The position numbers were made by a program, and so were the translations under genes. Under the pieces are notes generated by a model. It had not been told where the DNA came from, searched no databases, and worked only from the letters and a program-made list of their open reading frames with translations. From positions 103,899-167,898 of the forward strand of contig NZ_JAKQZG010000013.1 in the NCBI RefSeq assembly GCF_024359545.1: a stretch of DNA of 64,000 nucleotides, written 5' to 3'. The stretch's first letter is position 1, and the number at the start of each line of letters is the position of its first letter. This DNA comes from Jiella marina (GTDB lineage Bacteria > Pseudomonadota > Alphaproteobacteria > Rhizobiales > Rhizobiaceae). Below are positions 54,664-63,073 of the stretch, piece by piece.

Positions 54664-54984
54664 TTAGCCGTCGTTTTTCGGGACGGCGTGGTGAGGCTGG
54701 GCGGCCATTGCCTGCATCATCTCGGTGCAGGCCTCCATCATCGGGCGCATCTGCTGCATCATCTGCATCATGCCTTGCATGCCTTGCATGCCCTGCATGC
54801 CGGACTCCTCACCGCCCATCATGCCTTGCATGCCGGACATGTCGCCGCCCTGCATGTCACTGCCCTTCATGGTGTCGCCCTGCATCATCTTCTCAGGCGC
54901 GGCATCCTCCTGCGCGAAGGTCACGGGTGCGGCAATGATGGCCGCGAACGCGATCGCAAGGCCAAGTCTGGTGTTCGTTTTCAT
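54664..54984 (-). CDS. Met-rich periplasmic protein
   Basis: A 106-residue exported protein (signal LAIAFAAIIAAPVTFAQ). The mature part is a low-complexity Met/Gly/Gln tract: MKGSDMQGGDMSGMQGMMGG, GMQGMQGMQGMMQMMQQM and RPMMEACTEMMQA. Clusters of Met with one Cys suit Cu(I) or Ag(I) binding, as in CopA/PcoE-like proteins. It is 26 bases from the next gene on the same strand. The short GMQ repeats may change length easily. Confidence 0.7.
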   Translation of the reverse strand: MKTNTRLGLAIAFAAIIAAPVTFAQEDAAPEKMMQGDTMKGSDMQGGDMSGMQGMMGGEESGMQGMQGMQGMMQMMQQMRPMMEACTEMMQAMAAQPHHAVPKNDG

Positions 54985-55010
54985 GGTCGTTACCTCAGTT
55001 GGGTTTGGTT

Positions 55011-55286
55011 TCAGTCCCTGGTCGTACCCGGCACGTCGGTCGGGCTCCTGTCTGCGTCACAGCTTTTGCTCTTGCACATGACGCAGTATCCGGTGGCGCA
55101 CATCACAGCGCAGGGGGCGAGCGCCAGGATCAACGGTGCGGCCCCGATCGCCGTGAGCCAGCCCCAGTTCAACGCCATCCCCGCGCTGGTGATCGCCATC
55201 GTGGCGATCACCAGCCCCCTGCGGCCCAGCGGCATGCGAAACCCAGCGGAGCGCGGCCTCGGGGCCGGATGAGATGTGTCGGTCAA
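55011..55286 (-). CDS. small Cys-rich membrane protein
   Basis: A 91-residue protein with two hydrophobic helices (GLVIATMAITSAGMALNWGW, AIGAAPLILALAPCAVMC). It ends in a Cys-rich tail (CATGYCVMCKSKSCDA) suited to metal binding. The start is a TTG preceded by GGAA; an in-frame ATG 102 bases upstream is less likely because that part is not protein-like. No family is recognised. Confidence 0.55.
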   Translation of the reverse strand: MTDTSHPAPRPRSAGFRMPLGRRGLVIATMAITSAGMALNWGWLTAIGAAPLILALAPCAVMCATGYCVMCKSKSCDADRSPTDVPGTTRD

Positions 55287-55377
55287 GTTCAGTTCCTTCC
55301 GTTTGCGATGATGTTTCCGAACAGCGCGATGCCCTCCGCGCTGTCCCGCTGCCAAGGATCTCGAGCGACAGCCGTGT

Positions 55378-55866
55378 TCACGAGTCACCCTCGTCGTTCG
55401 CTGTGACGTCGGCCTGAAACGTGCGCTGCCGCTCCGGCCAAGTGCTCTTGATGAAGGCGAGCACTGTCCGGATCTGTTCGTCCGTCAGCACGTCTTTGAA
55501 GGCGGGCATGTCGCTGTCGTAGCCCGGCACGACCCCACCAACGCCCAGCCTTGTAATGATGAAGAGCTGCCGATCCGCGTGGTGCCAGGTGTGCCCGGTC
55601 TCGTCATGCGGCGGCGCCGGCATTCGGCCGTTATCGAGCCGCCGCATCCAGTCGGTTTGACCCTCCAGATTGTCGCCATGGCAAGACGCGCAGTTCGCGG
55701 CGTAAAGGTCCTGCCCAAGAGCGATCTCCTCCGCCGTGACCGGCTCGCCCAGGAAGGTGACGTCCTGCGCAGCCGCCTCGCCGCCGCGCTGCTCCGCCAG
55801 CACGGCGGCGACCACGAAAGCCGTCGCCGCAGCACCGGTGGCGAGGACGACTGCCATTGTCTTCAT
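55378..55866 (-). CDS. periplasmic monohaem cytochrome c
   Basis: A 162-residue cytochrome c with a signal/anchor (MAVVLATGAAATAFVVAAVL). The haem motif is CASCH (59-63) in DLYAANCASCHGDNLEGQTD, and DSDMPAFKDVLTDEQIRTVL gives the Met ligand. It is a paralogue of the cytochrome at 25119-25532 (ELFAANCAACHGDNAGGT). Its start overlaps the tiny Met-rich peptide stop (ATGA), so both form one unit. Confidence 0.85.
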   Translation of the reverse strand: MKTMAVVLATGAAATAFVVAAVLAEQRGGEAAAQDVTFLGEPVTAEEIALGQDLYAANCASCHGDNLEGQTDWMRRLDNGRMPAPPHDETGHTWHHADRQLFIITRLGVGGVVPGYDSDMPAFKDVLTDEQIRTVLAFIKSTWPERQRTFQADVTANDEGDS

Positions 55867-55994
55867 TTCTGCCCCCGGACGTATTTCGCCAGCGCCACGA
55901 CGCCAAGGACCAGAACCGACACGACGAGCAAGAGCACAAGCCCGCCGCCGGCCATCATCAGGCCCATCATCGGCCCGCCCATCATTCCGCCCAT
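55863..55994 (-). CDS. 43-residue Met-rich membrane peptide
   Basis: It reads MGGMMGGPMMGLMMAGGGLV, one hydrophobic helix (LLLVVSVLVLGVVALA) and a basic end (KYVRGQK). It resembles the 40-residue peptide at 24985-25107, and both lie next to a cytochrome c gene. The ATGA overlap with the cytochrome start proves linkage. It is short enough to be missed by standard gene calling. A copper-tethering role is inferred. Confidence 0.65.
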   Translation of the reverse strand: MGGMMGGPMMGLMMAGGGLVLLLVVSVLVLGVVALAKYVRGQK

Positions 55995-55998
55995 GCAC

Positions 55999-56502
55999 TC
56001 ACTCATCGGAGTAGACGGAGATTCCGCCCTCGCCGAAGGCATACGTCTTCAACGTGCCGGTCTTCTCCGGTGCCATTCCGGGGGCATTGCCCGGCATGCC
56101 AGGGAGCGTGATACCGGCGATCTTCGGACGCTCCGTCACCAGGCGCTCGATGATCTCCGCCGGCACGAGGCCGCTGACGTAGTAGCCGTCGATCTCGGCG
56201 AGATGGCAGCCGATCCCGTCCTGCGGCACGCCGACCTCGACCGAGCGCCGATCGAAACCCGGATCGTCGACGCGGGTGACATGATAGCCCTTGCTTTCGA
56301 GGTACTCGGCGTAGGTGTCGCAGCACCCGCAGTTGGGGTCCCGCCAGATCGTGACCTGCCTGGACGGCATGGTCTGTTCCGTGGGGGCGGCATCAGCGGT
56401 GGTCGCCCGGCTTGCATCCTGCGCCGAGGACAAGGTGCCGAAGGCAATACCTCCAGCGACCGCGAGGGCCGCAATCGAGGTGATGGCAAAAGCTTTCTTC
56501 AT
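55999..56502 (-). CDS. DUF411 metal-binding protein
   Basis: A 167-residue exported protein (signal AITSIAALAVAGGIAFG) with the DUF411 fold: VTIWRDPNCGCCDTYAEYLE, with CGCC as a metal-binding motif, then GIGCHLAEIDGYYVSGLVPA and ITLPGMPGNAPGMAPEKTG. The family is repeatedly linked to copper and silver resistance. It ends four bases before the Met-rich peptide. A second DUF411 gene is at 62118-62591. Confidence 0.88.
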   Translation of the reverse strand: MKKAFAITSIAALAVAGGIAFGTLSSAQDASRATTADAAPTEQTMPSRQVTIWRDPNCGCCDTYAEYLESKGYHVTRVDDPGFDRRSVEVGVPQDGIGCHLAEIDGYYVSGLVPAEIIERLVTERPKIAGITLPGMPGNAPGMAPEKTGTLKTYAFGEGGISVYSDE

Positions 56503-56513
56503 GATAAAATCCT

Positions 56514-57497
56514 TCAGGATGCCGCAAGCGCGGACCAGGTGATGCCGCGGTCGCGGCTCTGTTTCAGGCCGCCATCCAGAGCGGCGACGATGTGTTCAGG
56601 ATCGATCGGGTTCACCGCCACGGCGGAGGCGTCACCCGACGTCAAACGGGACCAGACGACGCCGGCGTCCTTTGAATTCCAGACACCCGACGGCAGCGCG
56701 GCGTAGAGGGTCTCCGGGGCGGTATGTACGCTGACCAGCGCACGGACCGGCTCGCCCGACGGCAGCGGCGCTTCGGGAGGCGGTGCATCGCCGGCTACCA
56801 GAGCGTCCATCGCGTTGCCGGGCTGAACGTCCTGCCAACGGCAGAAGCAATCCGGCACGCGCGTGATCCCGGTGTCGGTGCCCGCGTAGATCCAGATCCC
56901 GCCCATGCCGGTCGCGAGATCGACCGAGGCAAGCGAGCGAAGATCACGCTCCGCATCATCGAGCCACGGACGGTCCATCGCGAGGCTCCAGTTCCTGCCG
57001 GCATCCTCGCTTTTCCAGAGGCCGTCACTGCGGATCGCGGCGTACATCATGTCGGGCTGGCCAGCCGCCATGATGACCGTGTCGACGGCCCCTTCGCCGT
57101 TTCCGACAGCACGATCTTTCCATGTGCGTCCTCCATCCTGCGAGATGGCAACCCGGCCGGAAGCGAGCCCGGCGACGATGCGGCCTGGCCGTTCGGGATG
57201 CGTTGCCAGCGCAAGGATGCCATCGGGCCCGGACAAGGTGCTTCGCGTGCGTCCCCCGTCGTCGCTGCGACTGAGCGTTGCTCCTGCGACGAGCAGCGCC
57301 TTCCCGTCGAATGCGAGAACCACGGCCGGGAACGATGCCGACATGGCCGGGCGTAACGCGACCGGAAGCGCCAGAAGTCCGACTGCGGTCAAGGAAGCAG
57401 ACAGAAATCCGCGTCGGGTCTGATGGAGGAAGCCCTGCGGGCTCCCGGAGGCGGACATGGTGGCGCCCGAAGGCGCCGGGTCGGGATTTCGAGCCAT
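56514..57497 (-). CDS. exported BNR/propeller-type protein
   Basis: A 327-residue protein with a Tat-like signal (HQTRRGFLSASLTAVGLLAL). The body has five or so propeller blades with BNR-type SxDxGxxW repeats: SQDGGRTWKDRAVG, SEDAGRNWSLAMDRPW, NSKDAGVVWSRLTSGD and SRDRGITWSALAAS. Such repeats occur in sialidase-like and photosystem-assembly-like folds. The substrate is unknown. It lies 12 bases from the DUF411 gene in the same direction. An alternative start is 39 bases downstream. Confidence 0.7.
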   Translation of the reverse strand: MARNPDPAPSGATMSASGSPQGFLHQTRRGFLSASLTAVGLLALPVALRPAMSASFPAVVLAFDGKALLVAGATLSRSDDGGRTRSTLSGPDGILALATHPERPGRIVAGLASGRVAISQDGGRTWKDRAVGNGEGAVDTVIMAAGQPDMMYAAIRSDGLWKSEDAGRNWSLAMDRPWLDDAERDLRSLASVDLATGMGGIWIYAGTDTGITRVPDCFCRWQDVQPGNAMDALVAGDAPPPEAPLPSGEPVRALVSVHTAPETLYAALPSGVWNSKDAGVVWSRLTSGDASAVAVNPIDPEHIVAALDGGLKQSRDRGITWSALAAS

Positions 57498-57633
57498 TGT
57501 TCAACTGTCACTGATCGATTGGTCGTCTGCCGAAAAGCCGGAAATAATCCGGCATCGGTCACCACCGTGCTTCGGCGCCAACGCACCGATAGTCACGGAA
57601 AGACGCCCCGACGCGATAGCGCCGGGCGTCAGA

Positions 57634-57978
57634 TCAGATGAGAGTTCGAGGGGGCTGCTCTGTCGGAGGGCACGTCAGGCCACAATGGTCGTCAGTTACC
57701 GCCGGGTCCAATAGACCGCCCGTCGGCTGAACGAACCGATCGCCGTGCGGTCCGAGGACGGCCGCAAGACTGCCTGAGCCGCAAAGGAAATCGCAGGCGA
57801 GGCCCATACCGCCAACTTCGGGACCATCACAGGCCTCGCAGTCCGCCATGTCCATGGATGCGACGTCGATGGCCACCATGTCGGCGGCCATCTTTGCCGA
57901 GCCAGCCGCATGCGCAACCGAACTCGCCGCGAATGCGGCGAGGAGTGCGACAAATATCAGGCGGGCGATGAACTGCAT
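57634..57978 (-). CDS. small exported Cys-rich protein
   Basis: A 114-residue protein (signal LIFVALLAAFAASSVAHA) with MDMADCEACDGPEVGGMGLA, CDFLCGSGSLAAVLGPHG and DDHCGLTCPP. Several Cys pairs in CxxC/CxxxC spacing suggest metal binding, as in DUF2946-type proteins like the one at 32840-33229. No firm family is given. Confidence 0.5.
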   Translation of the reverse strand: MQFIARLIFVALLAAFAASSVAHAAGSAKMAADMVAIDVASMDMADCEACDGPEVGGMGLACDFLCGSGSLAAVLGPHGDRFVQPTGGLLDPAVTDDHCGLTCPPTEQPPRTLI

Positions 57979-58144
57979 GAGCGTAGGCTATTCCTCGTTC
58001 TGTCCAATTGCCAGCGCGGCACATGGGCGATCTGTCCTGAAGCCAGACCGGATCATGGCGAGCAGACCATCTGATCTCCTGGACATCCCACGGCTAGCGT
58101 CACGATGGTCCATTACCATCGCAGTGAACAGATGGGGCTTCCCC

Positions 58145-59017
58145 TCACTGGAAGGTCAAGAGCGACAAGAGGCTATTTTGATAGCCTTCGGCAAAGGCCG
58201 CCGCATCAGGCATCGTTTGGGTTTGCTGTCCTGCGAAAATACGAGCGTCGATAGGTTCGCTTGCGCGGGCTTCGCCACCCGTCACGGTTTCCAACCCGGC
58301 TGACACAAGCGTGAAAAGGGTGAAGCCCCCCACGAAAGCAAGCACGGATCCCCGGTCGTCCTCGCGCGCCTCGTGCGCCTCTTCCAGCATATCCTCGACG
58401 GCTGCCACGGTCAGCAAGCCGGCAACGAAGACAAGGGCTGCCATCTTCACGCTCTCTCCCGCACCTCGCAGTATGAAGAATGCGACGAGGGCGGACCCGA
58501 CACAAAACAGGATGAACGACGCCGAAAGAAGCAGCCGACGCCGTCGGGGCACCCCCTTGTCCCGGAAGTTGGCCATCGCGGCGTAGCCTTCCGGGACATC
58601 GGCCAATACCTGGCCGAACGCCAGAACCATCGCAAGGTTGCTGGATACGGCCGAGCCCGTTCCGAGCATCATGCCGTCGCTGGTGAGATCCACCGCGACG
58701 GCGACGTAGATCATCCACATCCCCGTTCGGTTCCCGCGGCTGCCATCCTTCTGAAGTCCCTCCACGAGGGCCTCGATCATGACATAGGAGACGCCGCCCG
58801 CCGCGAAGGCTGCCGCGAGCCACCAGCCGGCCAGAACGTCTACGGCCTCGGGGATTAGTTCGACCGCGACGATCGCGATGACGATTCCGGAAGCGGCATG
58901 CAGCGCCCAGTTCAGTAGTCGGGAAGACGGCTTCCAGAACTCTGCCACGAGCGCCCCGGCGAAATTTCCCGCTCCCGGCAGGAGAGACAGGAAGAAGACC
59001 TGCCAGAAACTACTCAT
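58145..59017 (-). CDS. second ZIP-family transporter
   Basis: A 290-residue ZIP-type protein with eight hydrophobic helices: SLLPGAGNFAGALVAEFWKP, AASGIVIAIVAVELIPEAVD, YVAVAVDLTSDGMMLGTGSA and LADVPEGYAAMANFRDKGVP. It is diverged from the one at 48285: the HNFPEG motif is replaced by LTSDGMMLG and VPEGYA, so it belongs to a different ZIP branch whose metal is unclear. It has a long C-terminal tail with QTQTMPDAAAFAEG. It is divergent from the P1B-2 ATPase gene. Confidence 0.75.
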   Translation of the reverse strand: MSSFWQVFFLSLLPGAGNFAGALVAEFWKPSSRLLNWALHAASGIVIAIVAVELIPEAVDVLAGWWLAAAFAAGGVSYVMIEALVEGLQKDGSRGNRTGMWMIYVAVAVDLTSDGMMLGTGSAVSSNLAMVLAFGQVLADVPEGYAAMANFRDKGVPRRRRLLLSASFILFCVGSALVAFFILRGAGESVKMAALVFVAGLLTVAAVEDMLEEAHEAREDDRGSVLAFVGGFTLFTLVSAGLETVTGGEARASEPIDARIFAGQQTQTMPDAAAFAEGYQNSLLSLLTFQ

Positions 59018-59263
59018 GCCGCGTCCCCTGAGCTGTCGTGTTGGCGATGGTGCGATGGCAGATAATGAACTTCTGTTGCTCTCATCAGGCTTTCCTGCCC
59101 TGCGCTCAACGATCCGAAGGCTTGAATGAACCTAGCTCCGGGCGACAGAATCGGAAGGGTTCGGCGGGCCAAAGCGGGGGCCTCATCCTGTCATTCAAGG
59201 CGCCTTTGATGCACACCGGGATGGTCGGCTGATATCTTGTGAAACATTTCTACGATCAGGGGC

Positions 59264-59294
59264 TTGCTCCTCTAGCCGCTGGAGGTTGTAGCCA
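59264..59294 (+). promoter_or_regulatory. CadR/PbrR-type promoter and operator before the P1B-2 ATPase
   Basis: TTGCTC (59264-59269) and TAGCCA (59289-59294) are separated by 19 bases. The dyad CCTCTAG-CCG-CTGGAGG lies in the spacer with one mismatch and resembles the one at 50321-50337. It would respond to the CadR-like regulator and drive the operon that follows. Confidence 0.6.
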
Positions 59295-59321
59295 TCCGGT
59301 GGCAGAAGATGGGACCCACCG

Positions 59322-61496
59322 ATGGCGGCAGAACTCCAGCAGACACGCTACCGCGTCAGCGGCATGGATTGTGCCTCGTGCGCGTCGAAGATCGACAAGG
59401 CTGTGCGACGTCTGGAAGGCGTCGGAGACGTAGCCGTGTCGGTCGCGGCCGGCACGATGACGGTGGCACACGAGAAGGCGCTCACTCCGGCAGCAATCAT
59501 CCGCCAGGTAAAGAACCTCGGTTACGGAATCGGAGAAGTTAGCCGCGGCGTCCGAGGAACCGGCAATGCGGCGGCTCCCACTGATGGCGAGAATCCGAAC
59601 CATCATTCGCATGCCCACGAGCATGCTGGCGATGAAGCGTGGTGGAGAACGCCCAAGGCGGTTCTGACGCTGACGTGCGGCCTCGCATTGGCAATTGCCT
59701 ATCTGGCGGGCGTGGCTTTTCCAGCGTTTGAGAGCTGGGCCTTCCTGCTAGCACTCGCCGTTGGCCTCGTTCCGATCGCAAGGCGCGCCGCCGCAGCAGC
59801 TCGCTACGGCTCGCCGTTTTCCATCGAGATGCTGATGACGATTGCCGCCGTCGGCGCGGTGATCATCGGCGCGACGGAAGAAGCAGCGGCCGTGGTCCTC
59901 CTGTTTCTGATCGGCGAGATGCTGGAGGGCGTGGCCGCCGGTCGGGCACGGAAGAATATTCAGGGCCTGACGGACCTCGTGCCGAAGACGGCGCTTCTGG
60001 TGCGGGACGGCGAGACGGTCGCGGTAGCCGCCGACGGACTGGCCGTCGGCTCCATAATTCTGGTGCGCCCCGGCGATCGCGTTGCGGCGGACGGCGTCAT
60101 CGCCGAGGGAGCCGGCGAGGTCGACGAAGCGCCCGTGACAGGAGAGAGCGTACCAAAGCGCAAGAGCGTCGGCGACACGGTGTTCGCGGGCACGATCAAT
60201 GCAAGCGGTGTGCTGCGGATCAAGGTCACTGCCGCCGCTTCCGACAATACCATCGCGCGTGTGGTGCGGCTGGTGGAGGAGGCCCAGGAGGCAAAGGCCC
60301 CAACCGAGAGGTTCATCGACCGGTTCTCCCGTTACTACACCCCTGGCGTCCTGGTATTCGCGGCGCTGACGGCGATCCTGCCTCCGCTCCTTTTCGCCGA
60401 GCCTTGGAACGACTGGATCTACAAGGGTCTGGCCATCCTCTTGATCGGCTGCCCCTGCGCGCTCGTCATCTCGACCCCTGCGGCCATCGCTGCCGGAATG
60501 TCCGCCGGTGCCCGCCGAGGTCTCCTCATGAAGGGCGGTGCGGTACTGGAGAACCTCGGCAGAGTGACCGCTGTCGCGCTCGACAAGACCGGGACAATCA
60601 CGATGGGAAAGCCCGAGGTCACCGACGTGATCGCGATCGGCCGAGCGGAGCGGGACATACTTTCCTTGGCCGCGTCGCTGGAACAGGGATCAAGCCACCC
60701 GCTGGCTATGGCAATTCTGCAGGAGGCAAAGGCCAGGAAGGCGCCGCTCCCGCCGGCGTTCGACGCCGAAGCCATTCCGGGCGAAGGGATCGCCGGCAGC
60801 GTCGGCGGCGAACGGGTATTCCTCGGCTCTCCCCTGGCTGCAGGTCGGCGCACGCAGATCTGCGAGAACGTTAGCACCAAGATCACCGTTCTCAACGACG
60901 CGGGCAAGACCGTCTCCGTCCTTCTGGCCGGTAACACGGTTGCAGGTCTGATCGCCATGCGGGACGAGCCCCGCCCCGATGCCGCATCGGGGCTCAGGGC
61001 CCTGCGCGGTCGAGGCGTCCTGATCATGATGCTGACGGGCGACAACCGACGGACAGGAGACGCCGTAGCGAAGAGCCTGGGGATCCGGGCGCGGTCGGAA
61101 TTGCTGCCGCAGGACAAGCAGCAGGCGGTGCGAGACCTCCAGGCGGAGGGCCATTTCGTTGCCAAGGTCGGCGACGGCATCAACGATGCCCCCGCCCTGG
61201 CTGCCGCAGACATAGGCATCGCCATGGGTGGAGGGACCGACGTGGCTCTGGAAACAGCGGACGCCGCGGTCCTGCATGGCCGGGTTCAGGACATTCCGGA
61301 CATGATTGCCTTGTCGCGATCCGCAATGCGCAACATTCATCAGAACATCGCGATCGCGCTTGGCCTCAAGGCGGTGTTCCTGGTGACGACTTTACTCGGC
61401 GTGACGGGCCTCTGGCCAGCTATCCTGGCAGATACAGGAGCAACGGTACTGGTGACAGCCAACGCCATGCGACTGCTCGGCTGGAGGCCGCAATGA
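59322..61496 (+). CDS. zinc/cadmium/lead-exporting P1B-2 ATPase
   Basis: A 724-residue P-type pump. Residues 14-20 hold an HMA motif (GMDCASC) and 93-100 a His-rich stretch (HHSHAHEH). TGES, CPC in GCPCALVISTPAA near 376, DKTGTITMG near 421, SSHPLA and GDGINDAPAL near 617 are all present. The last helix has LADTGATVLVTANAMRLLG, the Asp typical of the Zn/Cd/Pb (ZntA/CadA) class rather than the copper class. It starts the final operon after a MerR-type promoter. The gene overlaps the ICMT-like start by four bases (ATGA). Confidence 0.9.
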   Translation: MAAELQQTRYRVSGMDCASCASKIDKAVRRLEGVGDVAVSVAAGTMTVAHEKALTPAAIIRQVKNLGYGIGEVSRGVRGTGNAAAPTDGENPNHHSHAHEHAGDEAWWRTPKAVLTLTCGLALAIAYLAGVAFPAFESWAFLLALAVGLVPIARRAAAAARYGSPFSIEMLMTIAAVGAVIIGATEEAAAVVLLFLIGEMLEGVAAGRARKNIQGLTDLVPKTALLVRDGETVAVAADGLAVGSIILVRPGDRVAADGVIAEGAGEVDEAPVTGESVPKRKSVGDTVFAGTINASGVLRIKVTAAASDNTIARVVRLVEEAQEAKAPTERFIDRFSRYYTPGVLVFAALTAILPPLLFAEPWNDWIYKGLAILLIGCPCALVISTPAAIAAGMSAGARRGLLMKGGAVLENLGRVTAVALDKTGTITMGKPEVTDVIAIGRAERDILSLAASLEQGSSHPLAMAILQEAKARKAPLPPAFDAEAIPGEGIAGSVGGERVFLGSPLAAGRRTQICENVSTKITVLNDAGKTVSVLLAGNTVAGLIAMRDEPRPDAASGLRALRGRGVLIMMLTGDNRRTGDAVAKSLGIRARSELLPQDKQQAVRDLQAEGHFVAKVGDGINDAPALAAADIGIAMGGGTDVALETADAAVLHGRVQDIPDMIALSRSAMRNIHQNIAIALGLKAVFLVTTLLGVTGLWPAILADTGATVLVTANAMRLLGWRPQ

Positions 61497-62092
61497 TCAA
61501 CGTGACCGAGCAAGTCCTCCGCCTCGGGCCTCTCATCGTTCTCCTGACAACCTGCTTCTGGCTGATGATTGCAACCAGCCGAACGTCGTCCATGATCGAC
61601 GGCAAGGCTTACGGCTTCGCCGGAAACTCACGCCAGCAGGTCGCACAGGGATTGTTCCGCCTGAGTGTCATCGGCGCCCTTGGCGCGCTGATCGGATACG
61701 CCGCAGAGATAAGGTGGCCGATCCTGCGTCCGGTCGGCAAGCTCGAATGGCTGCACGCAGTCGGATTGGCGTTGGCGCTGGCAGGCCAGTTCCTGACGGT
61801 TTTTGCACAGTCCAGCATGGGAAGACGTTGGCGTGTGGGAGTTCCCTCCGCCGCGCCGGACGCACTGGTCACGCAGGGTTCATTTGGGGTCTCACGCAAC
61901 CCGGTGTTCCTCGGCATGCTCGCAATGGCCCTAGGCCTGGCACTGGCGGTTCCGTCGATCGCGATGATCGTTTGCGCCACCGCCTTCTGGCTGGCCTGCG
62001 AGATTCAGGTCCGGGATGAGGAGCGGTTCCTCGAAAGTGCCTTCACAGACCAATACGTCGCTTACCGGTCCCGGGTGCGACGATGGTTCTAA
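61493..62092 (+). CDS. ICMT/PEMT-like membrane methyltransferase
   Basis: A 199-residue protein with five helices, for example GPLIVLLTTCFWLMIATS, FRLSVIGALGALIGYAAEI and IAMIVCATAFWLACEIQ. The C-terminal part GSFGVSRNPVFLGMLAMALG and VRDEERFLESAFTDQYVAYR ending SRVRRWF is the SAM-binding end of isoprenylcysteine-carboxyl-methyltransferase-like enzymes. Such genes often follow metal ATPases; their substrate there is unknown. It is translation-coupled to the ATPase by ATGA. Confidence 0.8.
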   Translation: MINVTEQVLRLGPLIVLLTTCFWLMIATSRTSSMIDGKAYGFAGNSRQQVAQGLFRLSVIGALGALIGYAAEIRWPILRPVGKLEWLHAVGLALALAGQFLTVFAQSSMGRRWRVGVPSAAPDALVTQGSFGVSRNPVFLGMLAMALGLALAVPSIAMIVCATAFWLACEIQVRDEERFLESAFTDQYVAYRSRVRRWF

Positions 62093-62117
62093 TCCGTGTC
62101 AAATCAAGGAGAGCAAG

Positions 62118-62591
62118 ATGCGTAGTTTTGGGAACACGCTCGCGACGGCTGCGGCAGGCTTACTCATGATGTCGTCCGTCGCATCGGCGACAGGCGAATC
62201 GGTGGAGGTCTTTTCCACATCTGGCTGCGGCTGCTGCATCGGCTGGATTAAACACATGGAGGGCGCCGGGTTCGAAGTGACGAACGACAACCTCGCGATG
62301 GCTGATCTGTATGCTCGAAAAATGAAGGCCGGACTGAAGCAGGATCAGACTTCCTGCCACACCGGTTTTGTCGAAGGATATGTCATCGAGGGGCATGTTC
62401 CGGCCGCCTCTGTGGCGCGCCTCCTTAAAGAGCGACCGGATGCGATCGGCCTCGCCGTGCCCGGAATGCCGGTGGGGTCTCCCGGCATGGGCGAAAGCGG
62501 CGAACCGTACGACGTACTTCTCGTGCAGACTGACGGATCTGCAACCGTCTACGACACCTACCCGCAGTCCAAGGATGTTCCAGTACAATGA
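62118..62591 (+). CDS. second DUF411 metal-binding protein
   Basis: A 157-residue exported DUF411 protein (signal LATAAAGLLMMSSVASA). The motif is VEVFSTSGCGCCIGWIKHME, then GLKQDQTSCHTGFVEGYVIE, HVPAASVARLLKERPDAIGL and VPGMPVGSPGMGE. AAGGAGAG lies 7 bases before the ATG. Its stop overlaps the PCuAC start (ATGA), so both belong to one operon with SCO. The protein is a paralogue of the one at 55999-56502. Confidence 0.88.
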   Translation: MRSFGNTLATAAAGLLMMSSVASATGESVEVFSTSGCGCCIGWIKHMEGAGFEVTNDNLAMADLYARKMKAGLKQDQTSCHTGFVEGYVIEGHVPAASVARLLKERPDAIGLAVPGMPVGSPGMGESGEPYDVLLVQTDGSATVYDTYPQSKDVPVQ

Positions 62592-63073
62592 GGTTTCCGA
62601 CATCGATCGTCCTCGTCCTCACCCTGACCGGAGCTGCGGCCGCGCACGAAGTAACGGCCGGGGACCTGGTCATCGGTCATCCCTGGTCGCGCGCAACGCC
62701 TGCAACAGCCAAGACCGGCGTGGGATATCTGACAGTCACGAACAACGGCAGCGAGCCGGATCGGCTGATTGGCGGTTCCGCGGACGTCTCGGCAGGATTC
62801 AGGTTGCACACCTCCAAAATTGTCGACGGAGTCGCACGGATGCGCCCGCTCGAGGGTGGGCTCCCAATCGCTCCGGGCGAAACCATCTCACTAAAGCCAG
62901 GCGCCACCCACGTGATGTTGACGGGCATGAAGAAGCCGATTCTGGAAGCCGAGCCCTTCGCAGGAACTCTCGTGTTCGAGAAGGCGGGTTCCGTGCCGGT
63001 CGAGTTCACAGTCGAAGGCTTCGGCGGACGCCCTGCGGAAGCGTCAGATAGCCATCTGGAGAAACGACAGTGA
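62588..63073 (+). CDS. PCuAC periplasmic copper chaperone
   Basis: A 161-residue PCuAC (DUF461) protein. Signal SIVLVLTLTGAAAA, then HEVTAGDLVIGHPWSRATPA, GYLTVTNNGSEPDRLIGGSA and LHTSKIVDGVARMRPLEGGL, with Cu(I) ligands in FRLHTSK, ARMRPLEGG and ATHVMLTGMKKP (His and Met). It delivers copper to SCO and cytochrome oxidase. It is the intact partner of the broken gene at 39425-39758. Its stop overlaps the GTG start of the SCO gene (GTGA). Confidence 0.9.
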   Translation: MRFPTSIVLVLTLTGAAAAHEVTAGDLVIGHPWSRATPATAKTGVGYLTVTNNGSEPDRLIGGSADVSAGFRLHTSKIVDGVARMRPLEGGLPIAPGETISLKPGATHVMLTGMKKPILEAEPFAGTLVFEKAGSVPVEFTVEGFGGRPAEASDSHLEKRQ

